DNA of 64,000 nt from Naasia lichenicola (GCF_004801885.1 NZ_SSSM01000005.1:744001-808000); one strand, 5' to 3'. Shown: positions 34,062 through 43,106, counted from the stretch's first letter. Notes: generated by a model from the letters alone, not told the origin. Translations and numbers: made by a program.

Positions 34062-34106
34062 GGGAGTCGCCTTTCGCGAATGGCTGTCAGGCGCTCCCGG
34101 TGGCGG

Positions 34107-34157
34107 CTATCTCAGTCGCGGGATGAAGGGAGCACCCAGAGTGGATCGTGCGTTCAT
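34107..34157 (-). CDS. 16-residue leader or micro-ORF upstream of patatin
   Basis: MNARSTLGAPFIPRLR, ATG to TAG. The Shine-Dalgarno AGGAGGTGAC (minus strand, plus coordinates 34162-34171) is the full complement of the 16S tail, stronger than that of any large gene here, and ends four bases before the ATG. Such strength on a random ORF is unlikely. It may be a leader peptide coupling translation to the patatin gene or a bioactive micropeptide. No Cys, Trp or codon run suggests an attenuator. Confidence 0.5.
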   Translation of the reverse strand: MNARSTLGAPFIPRLR

Positions 34158-34270
34158 GGGTGTCACCTCCTGAGTCGAGCGGGGCGATCGATGTCGACCG
34201 AGCTCGAACGCTACTCCGCAGACGGCCGTGACGCCAGATCGTCCTCGCGCCGGTCAGCCGCGCGGGATCG

Positions 34271-35509
34271 TCAGCCCCGGTGCGCGTCGGCGGGGTGCGC
34301 GGCGATCCGAGCGCGATCCGTCGCCAGGGTGAACGCGGCGCCGACGATCACGATGCCGGCCGAGACCCACGGCACCCAGGCGAGGCCGAGGTGATCGAGC
34401 ACGACGCCGCCGACCAGTGCTCCGAGGCCGATGGCGATGTTGAACGCGGTGGTGATGATCGATCCCGAGATCGCCCGCATCGGCACCGATGAACCGTGCA
34501 GATTGCGGGTGTGCAGCATCGGCGGCAGCCCGCCGAACGAGGTGCTCCACATCATCATCAGCACCACGACGGCGATGAAGCCGTGTCCGAAGAGTGCGAG
34601 CAGTACGCACATCACCGCCACCGCCGGACCGGCGACGTTGACGAAGAGCCGCGGCCACCGATCGCCGAAGACCCCGGCGAGGACCGCGCCGAGCAGTCCC
34701 GCGAGGCCGAACGCGAGCAGCACCACGCTGACCAGGTCGGGGGAGACGCCTCCGATCTGGATCGTCCAGGGCGCGATGTAGGTGTAGAAGGCGTTGTGTC
34801 CGGTCGCGAGGAGCAGCACGGACACCGCGACCAGAAGGACGGCTCGAAGGGAGCGATCCTGACGGAGCGGGACGGCGATCGCGCCGGTGGTCAGCCTCGG
34901 TCGATGGTCGACGGAGGGCAGGGCGACGATGGTGAGCACGAGGAAGGCCGTCACCAGCACCGCCATGGCCACGAAGGCGAGCCGCCAGCCGAGGGCGAAC
35001 CCGAGCGCAGCGGCGAACGGGACGCCGAGGATGAAGGCGAGCGAACCGCCGCCGGTGGTGAGCGCGATGGCACGGGCGAGCTGACGCGGGGTGACGAGAA
35101 GCGCGGCGTATGGACCGGCGACCGCCCAGAACAGCCCGTGCGCCAATCCGCCGAGGACGCGGGTCGCCAACAGGGTCTCGTAGGTCGGCGCGATCGCGGA
35201 GAGCACATTGGAGATCGCGAACACCGACAGGGTGATGATCAGCAGCGCCTTGCGCGAATGCCGCCGAGTCAGGATGGTCATCGGGATCGAGGTCAGCGCC
35301 ACGGTTCCCGCGAAGACGGTCACGAGGATGCCGACCTTCGACTCGCTGACGCCGAGGTCGGCCGCGATGTTCGGCAGCAGAGCGGTCGGCAGGAACTCGC
35401 TCGAGACGGAGACGAAGATCGCGCCCGCGAGGACCAGCAGGCGGAAGACGGGGAATGCGGGCTCGGACCCCGAGGTGAGCACGGACGCGGAGGCAGGTGA
35501 AGTAGACAC
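34271..35509 (-). CDS. MFS drug/sugar efflux transporter (DHA1 family)
   Basis: A 412-residue transporter with 12 predicted helices. Motif A-like stretch in loop 2-3 reads MTILTRRHSRKALL, and RVLGGLAHGLFWAVAGPYAA matches the helix 4-5 region of the CmlA/AraJ-like DHA1 family. Such proteins export drugs or sugars by proton antiport. Substrate unknown; no adjacent regulator is obviously its own. Confidence 0.9.
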   Translation of the reverse strand: MSTSPASASVLTSGSEPAFPVFRLLVLAGAIFVSVSSEFLPTALLPNIAADLGVSESKVGILVTVFAGTVALTSIPMTILTRRHSRKALLIITLSVFAISNVLSAIAPTYETLLATRVLGGLAHGLFWAVAGPYAALLVTPRQLARAIALTTGGGSLAFILGVPFAAALGFALGWRLAFVAMAVLVTAFLVLTIVALPSVDHRPRLTTGAIAVPLRQDRSLRAVLLVAVSVLLLATGHNAFYTYIAPWTIQIGGVSPDLVSVVLLAFGLAGLLGAVLAGVFGDRWPRLFVNVAGPAVAVMCVLLALFGHGFIAVVVLMMMWSTSFGGLPPMLHTRNLHGSSVPMRAISGSIITTAFNIAIGLGALVGGVVLDHLGLAWVPWVSAGIVIVGAAFTLATDRARIAAHPADAHRG

Positions 35510-35582
35510 AGTTGCTTCAAGGTTCCCAGAAGCACGGCGGGCCTCGGCGCAGCCGCGGGGCGTGTGAGCCGACGCCGCGGCT

Positions 35583-35637
35583 GAGAAGCCGAAAAGTGCG
35601 GGAATCCGACTCGCATTCCCGCACTCTTCGGCTTCTC
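35583..35637. repeat. 55-bp palindromic repeat, family 1, copy B
   Basis: 19-bp arms (18 of 19 paired) around a 17-nt centre whose ends also pair (gaat/attc), giving the longest stem of the set, 23 bp with one mismatch. It lies 22 bases past the stop of the ICL-like gene (35660, minus strand). Confidence 0.88.
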
Positions 35638-35659
35638 GACTCGAGGTTCGAGCGCCTGA

Positions 35660-36439
35660 TCAGTTGAGGGCCGGGGTGTCCTCGGGGATGACGCCGTTGC
35701 CGTACAGGTCGGTGGCCAGGTCGCGCAGCGCACGCAGCGCGACGCGCTGAGTCAGTGGGCCGTAGGAGATGCGGGCGACGCCGAGCTCCTGGTACTCGGC
35801 GGCCGTCAGGGCGCCGGGCAGTCCGATGACCGAGAGCTTGCCCGCGCCGAGTCCGGCGACGAGGGGCTCGACGACCTCGCGGGTGACCGCGCCGGGAACG
35901 AAGACCAGGGCGGCGCCTGCGTCGAGGAAGGCCTTGCCGCGTGCGATGGCGTCCTCGATGCTCTGCTCGATCGGGCGGTCGCCGCCGCGGACGATCGCGT
36001 CGGTGCGGGCGTTCAGCTGGAAGGCGACACCCTCTGCCTCTGCTGCAGCGATGATCGCGGCCACGCGGGCGACGGAGTCGTCGAACGGACGGAGGCGGTC
36101 CTCGACGTTCGCGCCCACGATGCCCAGTGCGATGGCGCGGCGGATGGTCTCGCCCGGGTTGTCGTATCCGTCGTCGAGGTCCGCGGAGACGGGCAGGTTC
36201 ACCGCGTCCACCACGGCCCTGGCGCCTGCGAGGGCGACATCCAGTGGCATGCCGCCGTCCTTGTATCCGAAGGTCGCGGCGATCGAGTGGCCTGCGGTGG
36301 CGATGGCCTTCGTCTCGGGGAGAGCGGCGACGGTCGCGGCGCTGATCGCGTCCCACACGTTGACGACCCGCAGGATCTCGGGGGCTTGGTGGAGCGACTG
36401 GAGGGTGAGGGCGCGATCGGCCGTCGTGGAATCTGTCAT
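35660..36439 (-). CDS. isocitrate lyase/PEP mutase superfamily protein
   Basis: A 259-residue TIM-barrel enzyme: NVWDAISAATVA, ATAGHSIAATFGYKDG, metal-site SADLDDGYD (about 88-96), NVEDR (about 113) and QLNARTDA. This is the compact carboxyphosphonoenolpyruvate/oxaloacetate-decarboxylase-like subgroup, which cleaves or forms C-C or C-P bonds next to a carboxylate. It lacks the KKCGH signature of true isocitrate lyase. Divergent from a TetR gene across two operators, so it is probably ligand-induced. Confidence 0.87.
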   Translation of the reverse strand: MTDSTTADRALTLQSLHQAPEILRVVNVWDAISAATVAALPETKAIATAGHSIAATFGYKDGGMPLDVALAGARAVVDAVNLPVSADLDDGYDNPGETIRRAIALGIVGANVEDRLRPFDDSVARVAAIIAAAEAEGVAFQLNARTDAIVRGGDRPIEQSIEDAIARGKAFLDAGAALVFVPGAVTREVVEPLVAGLGAGKLSVIGLPGALTAAEYQELGVARISYGPLTQRVALRALRDLATDLYGNGVIPEDTPALN

Positions 36440-36485
36440 GGGGTCTTCCTGTCATCCGGGGGAGCGCACTGCGGCGCGGGCTGCT

Positions 36486-36535
36486 GAGAACGTCCGTTCT
36501 CAAGGCTGTCCGAGCCTAGGTGAACGATCGTTCTC
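36486..36535. promoter_or_regulatory. double TetR operator
   Basis: Site 1 (36486-36501) is GAGAACG-tc-CGTTCTC, a perfect dyad. Site 2 (36520-36535) is GTGAACG-at-CGTTCTC, one mismatch. Centres are 34 bp apart, in the gap between the divergent ICL-like and TetR genes. The sites share the same half-site, so the neighbouring TetR is the obvious ligand. Confidence 0.87.
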
Positions 36536-36555
36536 CTGCAAGTTACACTTGTCGC

Positions 36556-37143
36556 ATGACGACACACGACGTGCGTGAGCACGTGATCGGGACGGCCGAT
36601 GCGCTGTTCTACGGTCGCGGCATCCAGGCGGTCGGCATGGACGTGCTCAAGGCCGAGTCCGGTGTCTCGCTCAAGCGGCTCTACACGCTGTTCCCGTCCA
36701 AGGAGGCGATCGTGCTCGCCGTGCTCGAGCGTCGGCACGCCCTCTGGTCGCAGGGGCTCGAGACCGCGATCGAGGCGGCATCGTCGCCGCGCGACCGGCT
36801 CCTCGCCGTCTATGACTACCTGGCCGACTGGTTCTGCATCGACTCGTTCCGGGGCTGCGGGTTCATCAACGCGTTCGGCGAGCTCGGCGCCGTGTCACCC
36901 TCCGTCGCCGACGCGGTGCGCTCCCACAAGCGATCGTTCCAGGCCAGCCTCACGCGCCTCGTCCACGACATCGGCGGATCCTCCGAACTGGCGGCGCAGC
37001 TCGCGATCCTGGCGGAGGGCGCGCAGACGACCGCGGCGATCAGCGGGACCCCCGAGGCGGCTGGGCAGGCGCGCCGGGCGGCTGAATCTCTGATCGCGCT
37101 GTCGGATGCCGGACTCCGCGAGGCGCTCGCGGTGACCAGCTGA
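36556..37143 (+). CDS. TetR-family regulator
   Basis: A 195-residue repressor with HTH at about 25-48 (VGMDVLKAESGVSLKRLYTLF) and the C-terminal region LADWFCIDSFRGCGFINAFGELG, typical of the YxaF/LmrA-like TetR subgroup. Two matching operators lie upstream. It probably controls itself and the divergent ICL-like gene, and possibly the amidase that follows 17 bases downstream. Confidence 0.9.
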   Translation: MTTHDVREHVIGTADALFYGRGIQAVGMDVLKAESGVSLKRLYTLFPSKEAIVLAVLERRHALWSQGLETAIEAASSPRDRLLAVYDYLADWFCIDSFRGCGFINAFGELGAVSPSVADAVRSHKRSFQASLTRLVHDIGGSSELAAQLAILAEGAQTTAAISGTPEAAGQARRAAESLIALSDAGLREALAVTS

Positions 37144-37160
37144 CGGCAGGAGCGGCTCCC

Positions 37161-38693
37161 GTGAGTGCCATCCCGGCCATCGATTGGCCGACAGTCCCGC
37201 GCCCGGCCGACCTTCGGCGCATCGTGCTGTGGAGCGCGGCGGAGCTCTCGTCCGCCATCCGCGGCCGGGTGGTCAGCTGCGTCGAGGTGATGACCGCCTA
37301 TCTCGACCACATCGACATCGTCAATCCGTCGGTCACGGCACTCGTCGCGCTGCGCCCTCGATCCGAACTGCTCGAGGAGGCCGCGGAGAAGGACCGGCTC
37401 CTCGCACACGATGTCGTCGACGGCTGGATGCACGGCTTCCCGCACGCCGTGAAGGATCTCGCGGACGTCGCCGGCTGGACCACCTCGGCCGGGTTCTTCC
37501 GCGAGAGCGACCACCAGCCACCCGCGGAGGGGGACGACCTCTTCGTCGAGCGCATCCGTGCGGCGGGCGCGATCTTCATCGGTCGCACCAACACCCCGGA
37601 GTTCGGGCTCGGCTCGCACACCTACAACACCGTCTACGGCACGACCCGCAACGCCTACGACCAGACGCGCACCGCCGGCGGCAGCAGCGGGGGAGCGGCC
37701 GTCGCGGTCGCGCTCCGCATGCTTCCCGTCGCCGACGGCAGCGACTTCATGGGATCGCTGCGCAATCCGCCCGGTTGGAACGGCGTGCTCGGCATGCGAC
37801 CGTCGTTCGGTCGGGTGCCCTCCTTCGGCGGGGACCAGTTCACCCTGCACGGCGGGGTCGAGGGTCCGATCGCCCGATCGGCGCAGGATCTCGCCCTGCT
37901 GCTCGCGACGATGTCGGGGTATGACCCGCGCGCGCCGCTGTCGATCCACGACGACGGCGGTTCGCTGGCCGCGACAACCTCGGTGGAGCCTGGACGGCTT
38001 CGGATCGGCTGGCTCGGGGACCTCGGCGGATACCTCGCCGTCGAGCCCGAGGTGCTGGAGGTGATCCGCTTCGCTCTCGGACGGCTCGAGGATTCTGGCG
38101 CGACCGTCGTCGAGATCGACTCGCTCCCGCAGCACGGAAGCTTCGCCGGTGTGCAGGACCTGTGGCCGACCTGGCTGACCTACCGCCATGCATCGACGTC
38201 CGCTTCCGCCGCGTCGCTGTACGCGGACCCCTAGCTGCGGACGCGACTCAAGCCCGAAGCGATCTGGGAGATCGAAGGCGGCCTCGGCGTGGAAGGTCGC
38301 GCGCCGATTTCCGCCGCCCAGTTCATCGCGGCATCCGCGCGTCGATCGGATCTGTACGAATCCATCCGAGGGCTGCTGGCCGACGTCGATGTGATCGCCC
38401 TGCCGACGGCGCAGCTGTTCCCGTTCGACGCCGAGCTCACCTGGCCGCGCGAGGTGGCCGGACGGACCATGGACACCTATCACCGATGGATGGAGGTCTC
38501 GATCCTGGCGACCCTCATCAATGCGCCGGCCATAGCGCTGCCCGCCGGCCTCGGTGCGGCGGGTCTGCCGATCGGCGTCCAGCTCATCGGCCGCAACCAT
38601 GACGAGCGCGGCCTGCTGAGCGCGGCGCGGACCTGGCAGGACGTCCAGCCCGCGGTGCCGCTTCCGGCGCTGCTGGAATACCTGGGCGACTGA
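37161..38693 (+). pseudogene. amidase (amidase-signature family) interrupted by an in-frame amber codon
   Basis: Together the two parts form a normal-length amidase of about 510 codons. The Ser-Ser-Lys triad is present in the first part: Lys in HAVKDLADVAGW, Ser in GGSSGGAAVAVA and GSDFMGS. A TAG at 38232-38234 stops the frame at codon 358, and the same frame continues with coding quality (LRTRLKPEAIWEIEG to the end at 38693). Related amidases have a sense codon here before LKPE; CAG to TAG is the simplest change. The first 357 residues lack the C-terminal third of the fold, so activity is doubtful. A sequencing error is the main alternative. GTG start, downstream of TetR. Confidence 0.8.
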
Positions 38694-38738
38694 GGTCTGC
38701 GCGGGCGAGAAGAGACAGGCGTCGAGGAGCTCGGTCGT

Positions 38739-39473
38739 TCAGGCGGTGACGGCTTCGGCGGCACTCCTCGCCCGCCAGACCGCGCCGCTCAGGATGAGCA
38801 ACGCGGCGAATGCCGGCCATCCGGCCACGATCGTCTCCGTCCACGGGGTCGTGTCATACGACTGTTAGCCGGCGACGGCCGGCGCGACGGCGAACGTCGA
38901 GACGATGTAGCCGATCAGCGTGGACCCGATGAGTGCGATGCTCGCGACCGACCAGGCGATCGAATGTCGTGCGCTCAGGACTGCGAGCGCGATGAGGCCG
39001 ACGATCGATAGCAGCGAGAAGACGTACCAGGCGGCGTCCGCGAACGCGGGCCTGCCGGTGATCCCGGATACGAGTGCGTGCAGGCCGAGCAGTCCGAAGG
39101 GGGCCGCGGCGATCACCGACAGAAGCGCCGGCATGACGAACGAGGTGGACTTCCCCGAAGGGCGCACCGCGATGGCGAAGGAGGCGATTCCAGCGGCGAG
39201 CAGCAACAGACCCACGCCGAGCAGCTGAGCGGCTGAGCCGATCGGCTCCCACGGGTACGCGGGGAAGAAGTAGTCGAAGCGGTGGTCCTCGATGAGGAAG
39301 TCCGAACGCGTCCATCCGTTCGCCGCGGGACCCCACCGTTCGAGCGAGGCGAGTATCTGGAGCACCGAGGAGCCGATCAGCAGCCCGGCGGCGAGAAGCG
39401 CCGGCCTGAGTCGCAGCCCCAGGGCGTCGCGGATCGGCTCTGCGGGGCGCTGCAGGATGGTCTCGGGCTCCAT
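38739..39473 (-). pseudogene. multi-pass membrane protein truncated by an in-frame TAA
   Basis: Codons 1-202 (39473 to 38868) encode a membrane protein with five or so helices; TAA at 38865-38867 ends it. The frame then stays open for 41 more codons to TGA at 38739-38741, and this tail reads as a good membrane helix with a basic end (WPAFAALLILSGAVWRARSA). The simplest view is a longer protein that lost its last helix by a stop mutation. The 202-residue product may still be made. I recognise no family; the N-terminal half includes an exposed loop with FDYFFPAYPWEP. It is convergent with the amidase, which also carries a premature stop. Confidence 0.6.
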
Positions 39474-39607
39474 GGCGTCACGCTAGACCTCACCGGCGGC
39501 GTCGGGGTGAACTCGGAGCGAAGATTCCTCGATGCGGAGGGCGTCAGCCGAGATCCGGCTCGCTCGACGCGTGCCGGGCGGCCGTCGGACGCCACGAGAA
39601 TGGGTGC

Positions 39608-40864
39608 GTGCCCACCCTGCTGAAGCGGATGACCGCCCGTGAGACCCGCGAGGCTCACCGCGTCTCGTCCCCGCTGGAGCTGCTGGTCGACCTCGTGTTC
39701 GTGGTGGCGGTCGCCCAGCTCGCCGCTGCGCTCGCGCACTCAGTCGAGGAAGGGCACCTGCTCGAGGGAATCCTGCCGTTCGTCATGGTGTTCTTCGCCA
39801 TCTGGTGGGCCTGGATGAACTTCACCTGGTTCGCCTCCGCCTATGACACCGACGACGTCCCCTATCGGCTGCTCACCCTGGTGCAGATGGCCGGTGCGCT
39901 GATCATCGCCGCCAGCGCAGCGCGAGCGTTCGAGGGCGAGTACGCCGGCGCCACCATCGGCTACCTCGTCATGCGGGTCGGCCTCGTGTCCCAGTGGATC
40001 CGCGCGGGCATCCAGCATCCCGAGGGACGGACGACGGCGTTCCGCTACGCCGGAGGGATCACGGCTGTCCAGGTCCTGTGGTTCGCCCGGCTGCTGCTTC
40101 CGTACGAGGTCCAGTTCCCGGCCTTCTTCCTCGTGGCGATCCTCGACATGGCGGTGCCGGCCTGGGCCGAACGCTCGGGCCGCACGAGCTGGCATCCGCA
40201 TCACATCGCGGAGCGCTACGGGCTGTTCGTGATCATCCTGCTCGGCGAGAGCGTGCTGGCGGCGACGGTCGCCTTCGCACAGGCGGAGCTGACGCCGTCC
40301 CTCGCGGCCGTCGGCCTCTCCGGGCTTGTGATCCTGTTCGCCCTGTGGTGGATCTACTTCCTCCAGCCGGTCGGCGACGGCCTCGCGGCCCGGCCCGATC
40401 GCAGCTTCTGGTGGGGCTACGGGCACTACTTCCTGTTCGCCGCGCTCGCATCCATCGGCGCGGGCCTCGAGGTGGCGGTCGTCACCATCGGCCATGCGGC
40501 GGCCGAGGTCGACCATGCGCTGGCGGCCGGCGCAGCGATGGCGGCGGAGGAGGGGGAGGCGGTCGTCGGCTCGGTCGCGGCCGCCCTGGGCATCGCGGTC
40601 CCTGTCGCGATCGCGCTCGTCATGATGTGGGCGCTGCACGGACCCCTCGGCATCCGGTCGCTCGTCCGCGCGCCCGTGGCTCTCGGAGGTGCCGCGGCGA
40701 TCGTGGCGGCAGCGCTTCTCGCAGGGTCCATCGGCCTCGCGGCAGCCATCGCGGCGACCGCGGGCATCCTCGTGCTGGTGGTCGCCTCGGAGTACCTGCC
40801 CCGATCGGCCCCGCCCCGGTCCGCCGGGTCCGGTCAGATCGCCGGAAGCTCCAGCGTCTCGTAG
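39608..40864 (+). CDS. low-temperature requirement A (LtrA) family membrane protein
   Basis: A 418-residue protein with about ten to twelve helices. The LtrA hallmark runs from SSPLELLVDLVFVVAVAQLAA through FAIWWAWMNFTWFASAYDTDD to AERYGLFVIILLGESVLA. The Listeria founder was found in a cold-growth screen; function is not known. GTG start. Its 3' end overlaps the convergent monooxygenase gene by 31 bp. Confidence 0.92.
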   Translation: MPTLLKRMTARETREAHRVSSPLELLVDLVFVVAVAQLAAALAHSVEEGHLLEGILPFVMVFFAIWWAWMNFTWFASAYDTDDVPYRLLTLVQMAGALIIAASAARAFEGEYAGATIGYLVMRVGLVSQWIRAGIQHPEGRTTAFRYAGGITAVQVLWFARLLLPYEVQFPAFFLVAILDMAVPAWAERSGRTSWHPHHIAERYGLFVIILLGESVLAATVAFAQAELTPSLAAVGLSGLVILFALWWIYFLQPVGDGLAARPDRSFWWGYGHYFLFAALASIGAGLEVAVVTIGHAAAEVDHALAAGAAMAAEEGEAVVGSVAAALGIAVPVAIALVMMWALHGPLGIRSLVRAPVALGGAAAIVAAALLAGSIGLAAAIAATAGILVLVVASEYLPRSAPPRSAGSGQIAGSSSVS

Positions 40865-41136
40865 AGCTCGCGTCGGCGATCTTCGAGCTGGGGGATCGCC
40901 CGACCGAGAGCGTGCTCGGCGAAGTGCGCGGACGCCCCGTGCGCCGCGAAGGCATCGGCATCGACGTAGACCTCGAAGATCCGGATCACCCGGGGGTCCT
41001 CGGGGTCGATGTAGGGCTGGTAGATCAGGTTGCCCGGCTCCTGGCGCGAGCCGGCGGTGAGACGGGCGAGAGCATCGAGGACGATCGCCTCGCTGCCGGG
41101 CTTGACGGTCCAGACCGCGTTGCAGACGAATGCCAT
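40834..41136 (-). CDS. antibiotic-biosynthesis-monooxygenase (ABM) domain protein
   Basis: A 100-residue single ABM domain (VCNAVWTVKPGSEAIVLDALARL, then GNLIYQPYIDPEDPRVIRIFEVYVDADAFAAH in part). Dimers of this ferredoxin-like fold oxidise quinones or polyphenols without cofactor, or degrade heme. ATG after GAGGAGAGG. The gene end overlaps the LtrA gene by 31 bp tail to tail. Confidence 0.87.
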   Translation of the reverse strand: MAFVCNAVWTVKPGSEAIVLDALARLTAGSRQEPGNLIYQPYIDPEDPRVIRIFEVYVDADAFAAHGASAHFAEHALGRAIPQLEDRRRELYETLELPAI

Positions 41137-41176
41137 GGAAGTCCCTCTCCTCACCCGTGCAGATCCTACGGACAGT

Positions 41177-41222
41177 CGAGCACCTCCGAGCACCTCCGAG
41201 CACCTCCGAGCACCTCCGAGCG
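41177..41222. repeat. 10-bp tandem repeat
   Basis: About 4.6 copies of cgagcacctc, without any variation. With a CACCAG-rich stretch at about 41395-41437 and the 41244 palindrome it fills the 323-base gap 41137-41459 between divergent genes, in which no further gene is seen. Confidence 0.9.
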
Positions 41223-41243
41223 CATCTGGAGTAGCAGTCCCTC

Positions 41244-41298
41244 GAGTTGACGCGAACCGCCCGTCTCGCATGCCTATAGCGGCGGTTCGGGTCAACTC
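41244..41298. repeat. 55-bp palindrome, family 2, copy F
   Basis: 18-bp arms gagttgacgcgaaccgcc (41244-41261) and its complement (41281-41298), one mismatch, with a 19-nt centre. Tips and total length match the copy at 32991 but the inner stem sequence differs while still pairing. It lies between divergent genes, where a terminator is not expected. Confidence 0.8.
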
Positions 41299-41459
41299 GG
41301 CGGTGCGATCGGACGTCGGGCCGCACGCGGGCGGTCGAAGTCTGCGCGTGCTCGATGGACCTGGCACGATGATCGGGGCGCGATCAGCGCCGGACCAGCG
41401 CATCAGCACCAGCACCAGCACGCGCACCAGCACCGAAGCCGAGCTACAGGAGAACGAAC

Positions 41460-43061
41460 ATGGCCGACCCGACAGCTGCCGCAGAGGCCATCCGCGCCGG
41501 GCGCACCTCGCTCGGCATCGAGCTGGGCTCGACCCGGATCAAAATCTGCCTGATCGGAGACGACCTCGGGACCGTGATCGCGGTCGGCAGTCACGAATGG
41601 GAGAACCAGCTCGTCGATCGGCTGTGGACCTACTCGCTGGACGACGTCTGGTCCGGCATCCGCAGCGCGTACTCCGCGCTCGCCGAGGACGCCCGGGAGC
41701 AGCACGGACTGCGCCCCGTCTCCTTCTCCGCCATCGGGGTCTCCGCGATGATGCACGGCTACCTCGCCTTCGACGCCGCCGACGAGCTGCTCGTGCCGTT
41801 CCGCACCTGGCGGAACACCAACACCGGGCCAGCGGCCGCGGAGCTCACCGAGCTGTTCGGGGTGAACATCCCGTTGCGCTGGTCGATCGCGCACCTGCAC
41901 CAGGCGGTTCTCGATGCTGAGCCGCATGTTCCGCAGATCGCCTTCCTCACCACCTTGGCCGGCTACGTGCACTGGAGGCTGACGGGCCGCAAGGTCCTCG
42001 GAGTGGGCGACGCATCGGGGATGTTCCCGATCGACTCGACCACGAAGGACTACGACACCGCTCTCGTCTTCCGGTACGACGCCCTCGTCGCCGAGCGAGC
42101 ACCCGGCTTGCGGCTCAGCGACCTGCTGCCCGAGGTGCTCGTGGCCGGTCAGGCGGCGGGTCAGCTCACCACCGAAGGCGCCGCCCTGCTCGATCCGACT
42201 GGGGCGCTGAAGCCGGGGGCGATCCTCGCCCCGCCAGAGGGCGACGCGGGTACAGGCATGGTCGCGACCCTCTCGGTGGCTCCCCGCACCGGCAATGTGA
42301 GCGCCGGCACCAGCATCTTCGCCATGCTCGTGCTCGAGGGGCCGCTGGCCGGCCTGCACCACGAGATCGACATGGTCACCACGCCCGCCGGCGATCCGGT
42401 CGCGATGGTGCACTGCAACAACGGCGCCAGCGAGCTCGGCGCGTGGGTGTCCCTGTTCTCGCAGTTCGCGGCGGCGGCGGGACTGCCCGCCAGCTCGGAT
42501 GCCGTCTTCACCACGCTGTTCAGCGAGGCGCTGGCCGGTGCGCCCGATGCCGGTGGCCTGCTGGCCTACAACCAGCTGTCGGGTGAGCCCATCGCGGGAC
42601 TCGACGAGGGGCGGCCGCTCGTGGTCCGCACCCCGGACAGTGCGTTCACCCTCGGCAACTTCATGCGCGCTCAGCTCTACGGCGTCTTCGCGACGCTCGC
42701 CCTGGGCATGAAGGTGCTGACGGATGAGGGGGTCAGCCTCGACCAGATGTTCGCGCACGGCGGGCTGTTCCGCACAGCCGGAGTCGCGCAGCGCTTCTTG
42801 GCGGCGGCCATCGGTGCGCCGGTCTCGCTCGCCGACACGGCATCGGAGGGCGGCGCCTGGGGGATCGCGGTGCTCGCCGCCTACGCGGCCGACGACACCG
42901 AACTGGATCTCGATGCCTGGCTGCGCTCCCGGGTGTTCGCCGGGGCGCAGTTCGCCACCGTGCAGCCCGATGCGACGGACGTGGCCGGCTTCGCCGCCTA
43001 CCTCGAGCAGTACCGCGCGGGCCTGGCGATCGAGCAGTCGGCGGTCACCGCGCTGCCCTGA
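41460..43061 (+). CDS. FGGY-family carbohydrate kinase (xylulokinase-like)
   Basis: A 533-residue sugar kinase. FGGY N-terminal domain opens with GIELGSTRIKICLI; VSAMMHGYLAFD contains the catalytic region; C-terminal ATP site has NVSAGTSIFAML, HGGLFRTAGVAQRFLAAAIG and SEGGAWGIA. The family phosphorylates pentoses, gluconate or glycerol; the long form and an MMHGY motif point to xylulokinase-like or ribulokinase-like enzymes. ATG seven bases after AGGAG. No sugar isomerase is adjacent. Confidence 0.87.
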   Translation: MADPTAAAEAIRAGRTSLGIELGSTRIKICLIGDDLGTVIAVGSHEWENQLVDRLWTYSLDDVWSGIRSAYSALAEDAREQHGLRPVSFSAIGVSAMMHGYLAFDAADELLVPFRTWRNTNTGPAAAELTELFGVNIPLRWSIAHLHQAVLDAEPHVPQIAFLTTLAGYVHWRLTGRKVLGVGDASGMFPIDSTTKDYDTALVFRYDALVAERAPGLRLSDLLPEVLVAGQAAGQLTTEGAALLDPTGALKPGAILAPPEGDAGTGMVATLSVAPRTGNVSAGTSIFAMLVLEGPLAGLHHEIDMVTTPAGDPVAMVHCNNGASELGAWVSLFSQFAAAAGLPASSDAVFTTLFSEALAGAPDAGGLLAYNQLSGEPIAGLDEGRPLVVRTPDSAFTLGNFMRAQLYGVFATLALGMKVLTDEGVSLDQMFAHGGLFRTAGVAQRFLAAAIGAPVSLADTASEGGAWGIAVLAAYAADDTELDLDAWLRSRVFAGAQFATVQPDATDVAGFAAYLEQYRAGLAIEQSAVTALP

Positions 43062-43106
43062 CCCCCGCATCGCGTCCTCGGTCGTGTGGCTCGGGGCGCA
43101 GCGGCC

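Noticed and set aside
34107-34157. Cys-type sulfur attenuator peptide
   Set aside because: The 16-residue peptide has no Cys and the downstream gene is not sulfur-related, so this known class does not fit; kept as an unexplained leader.
38232-38234. Amber codon as a pyrrolysine or programmed read-through site
   Set aside because: No pyrrolysine genes are expected or seen, no read-through context is evident, and a second neighbouring gene also has a stop, so mutation or sequence error is simpler.
41177-41222. CRISPR array
   Set aside because: The 10-bp units abut without spacers and no cas genes are present.
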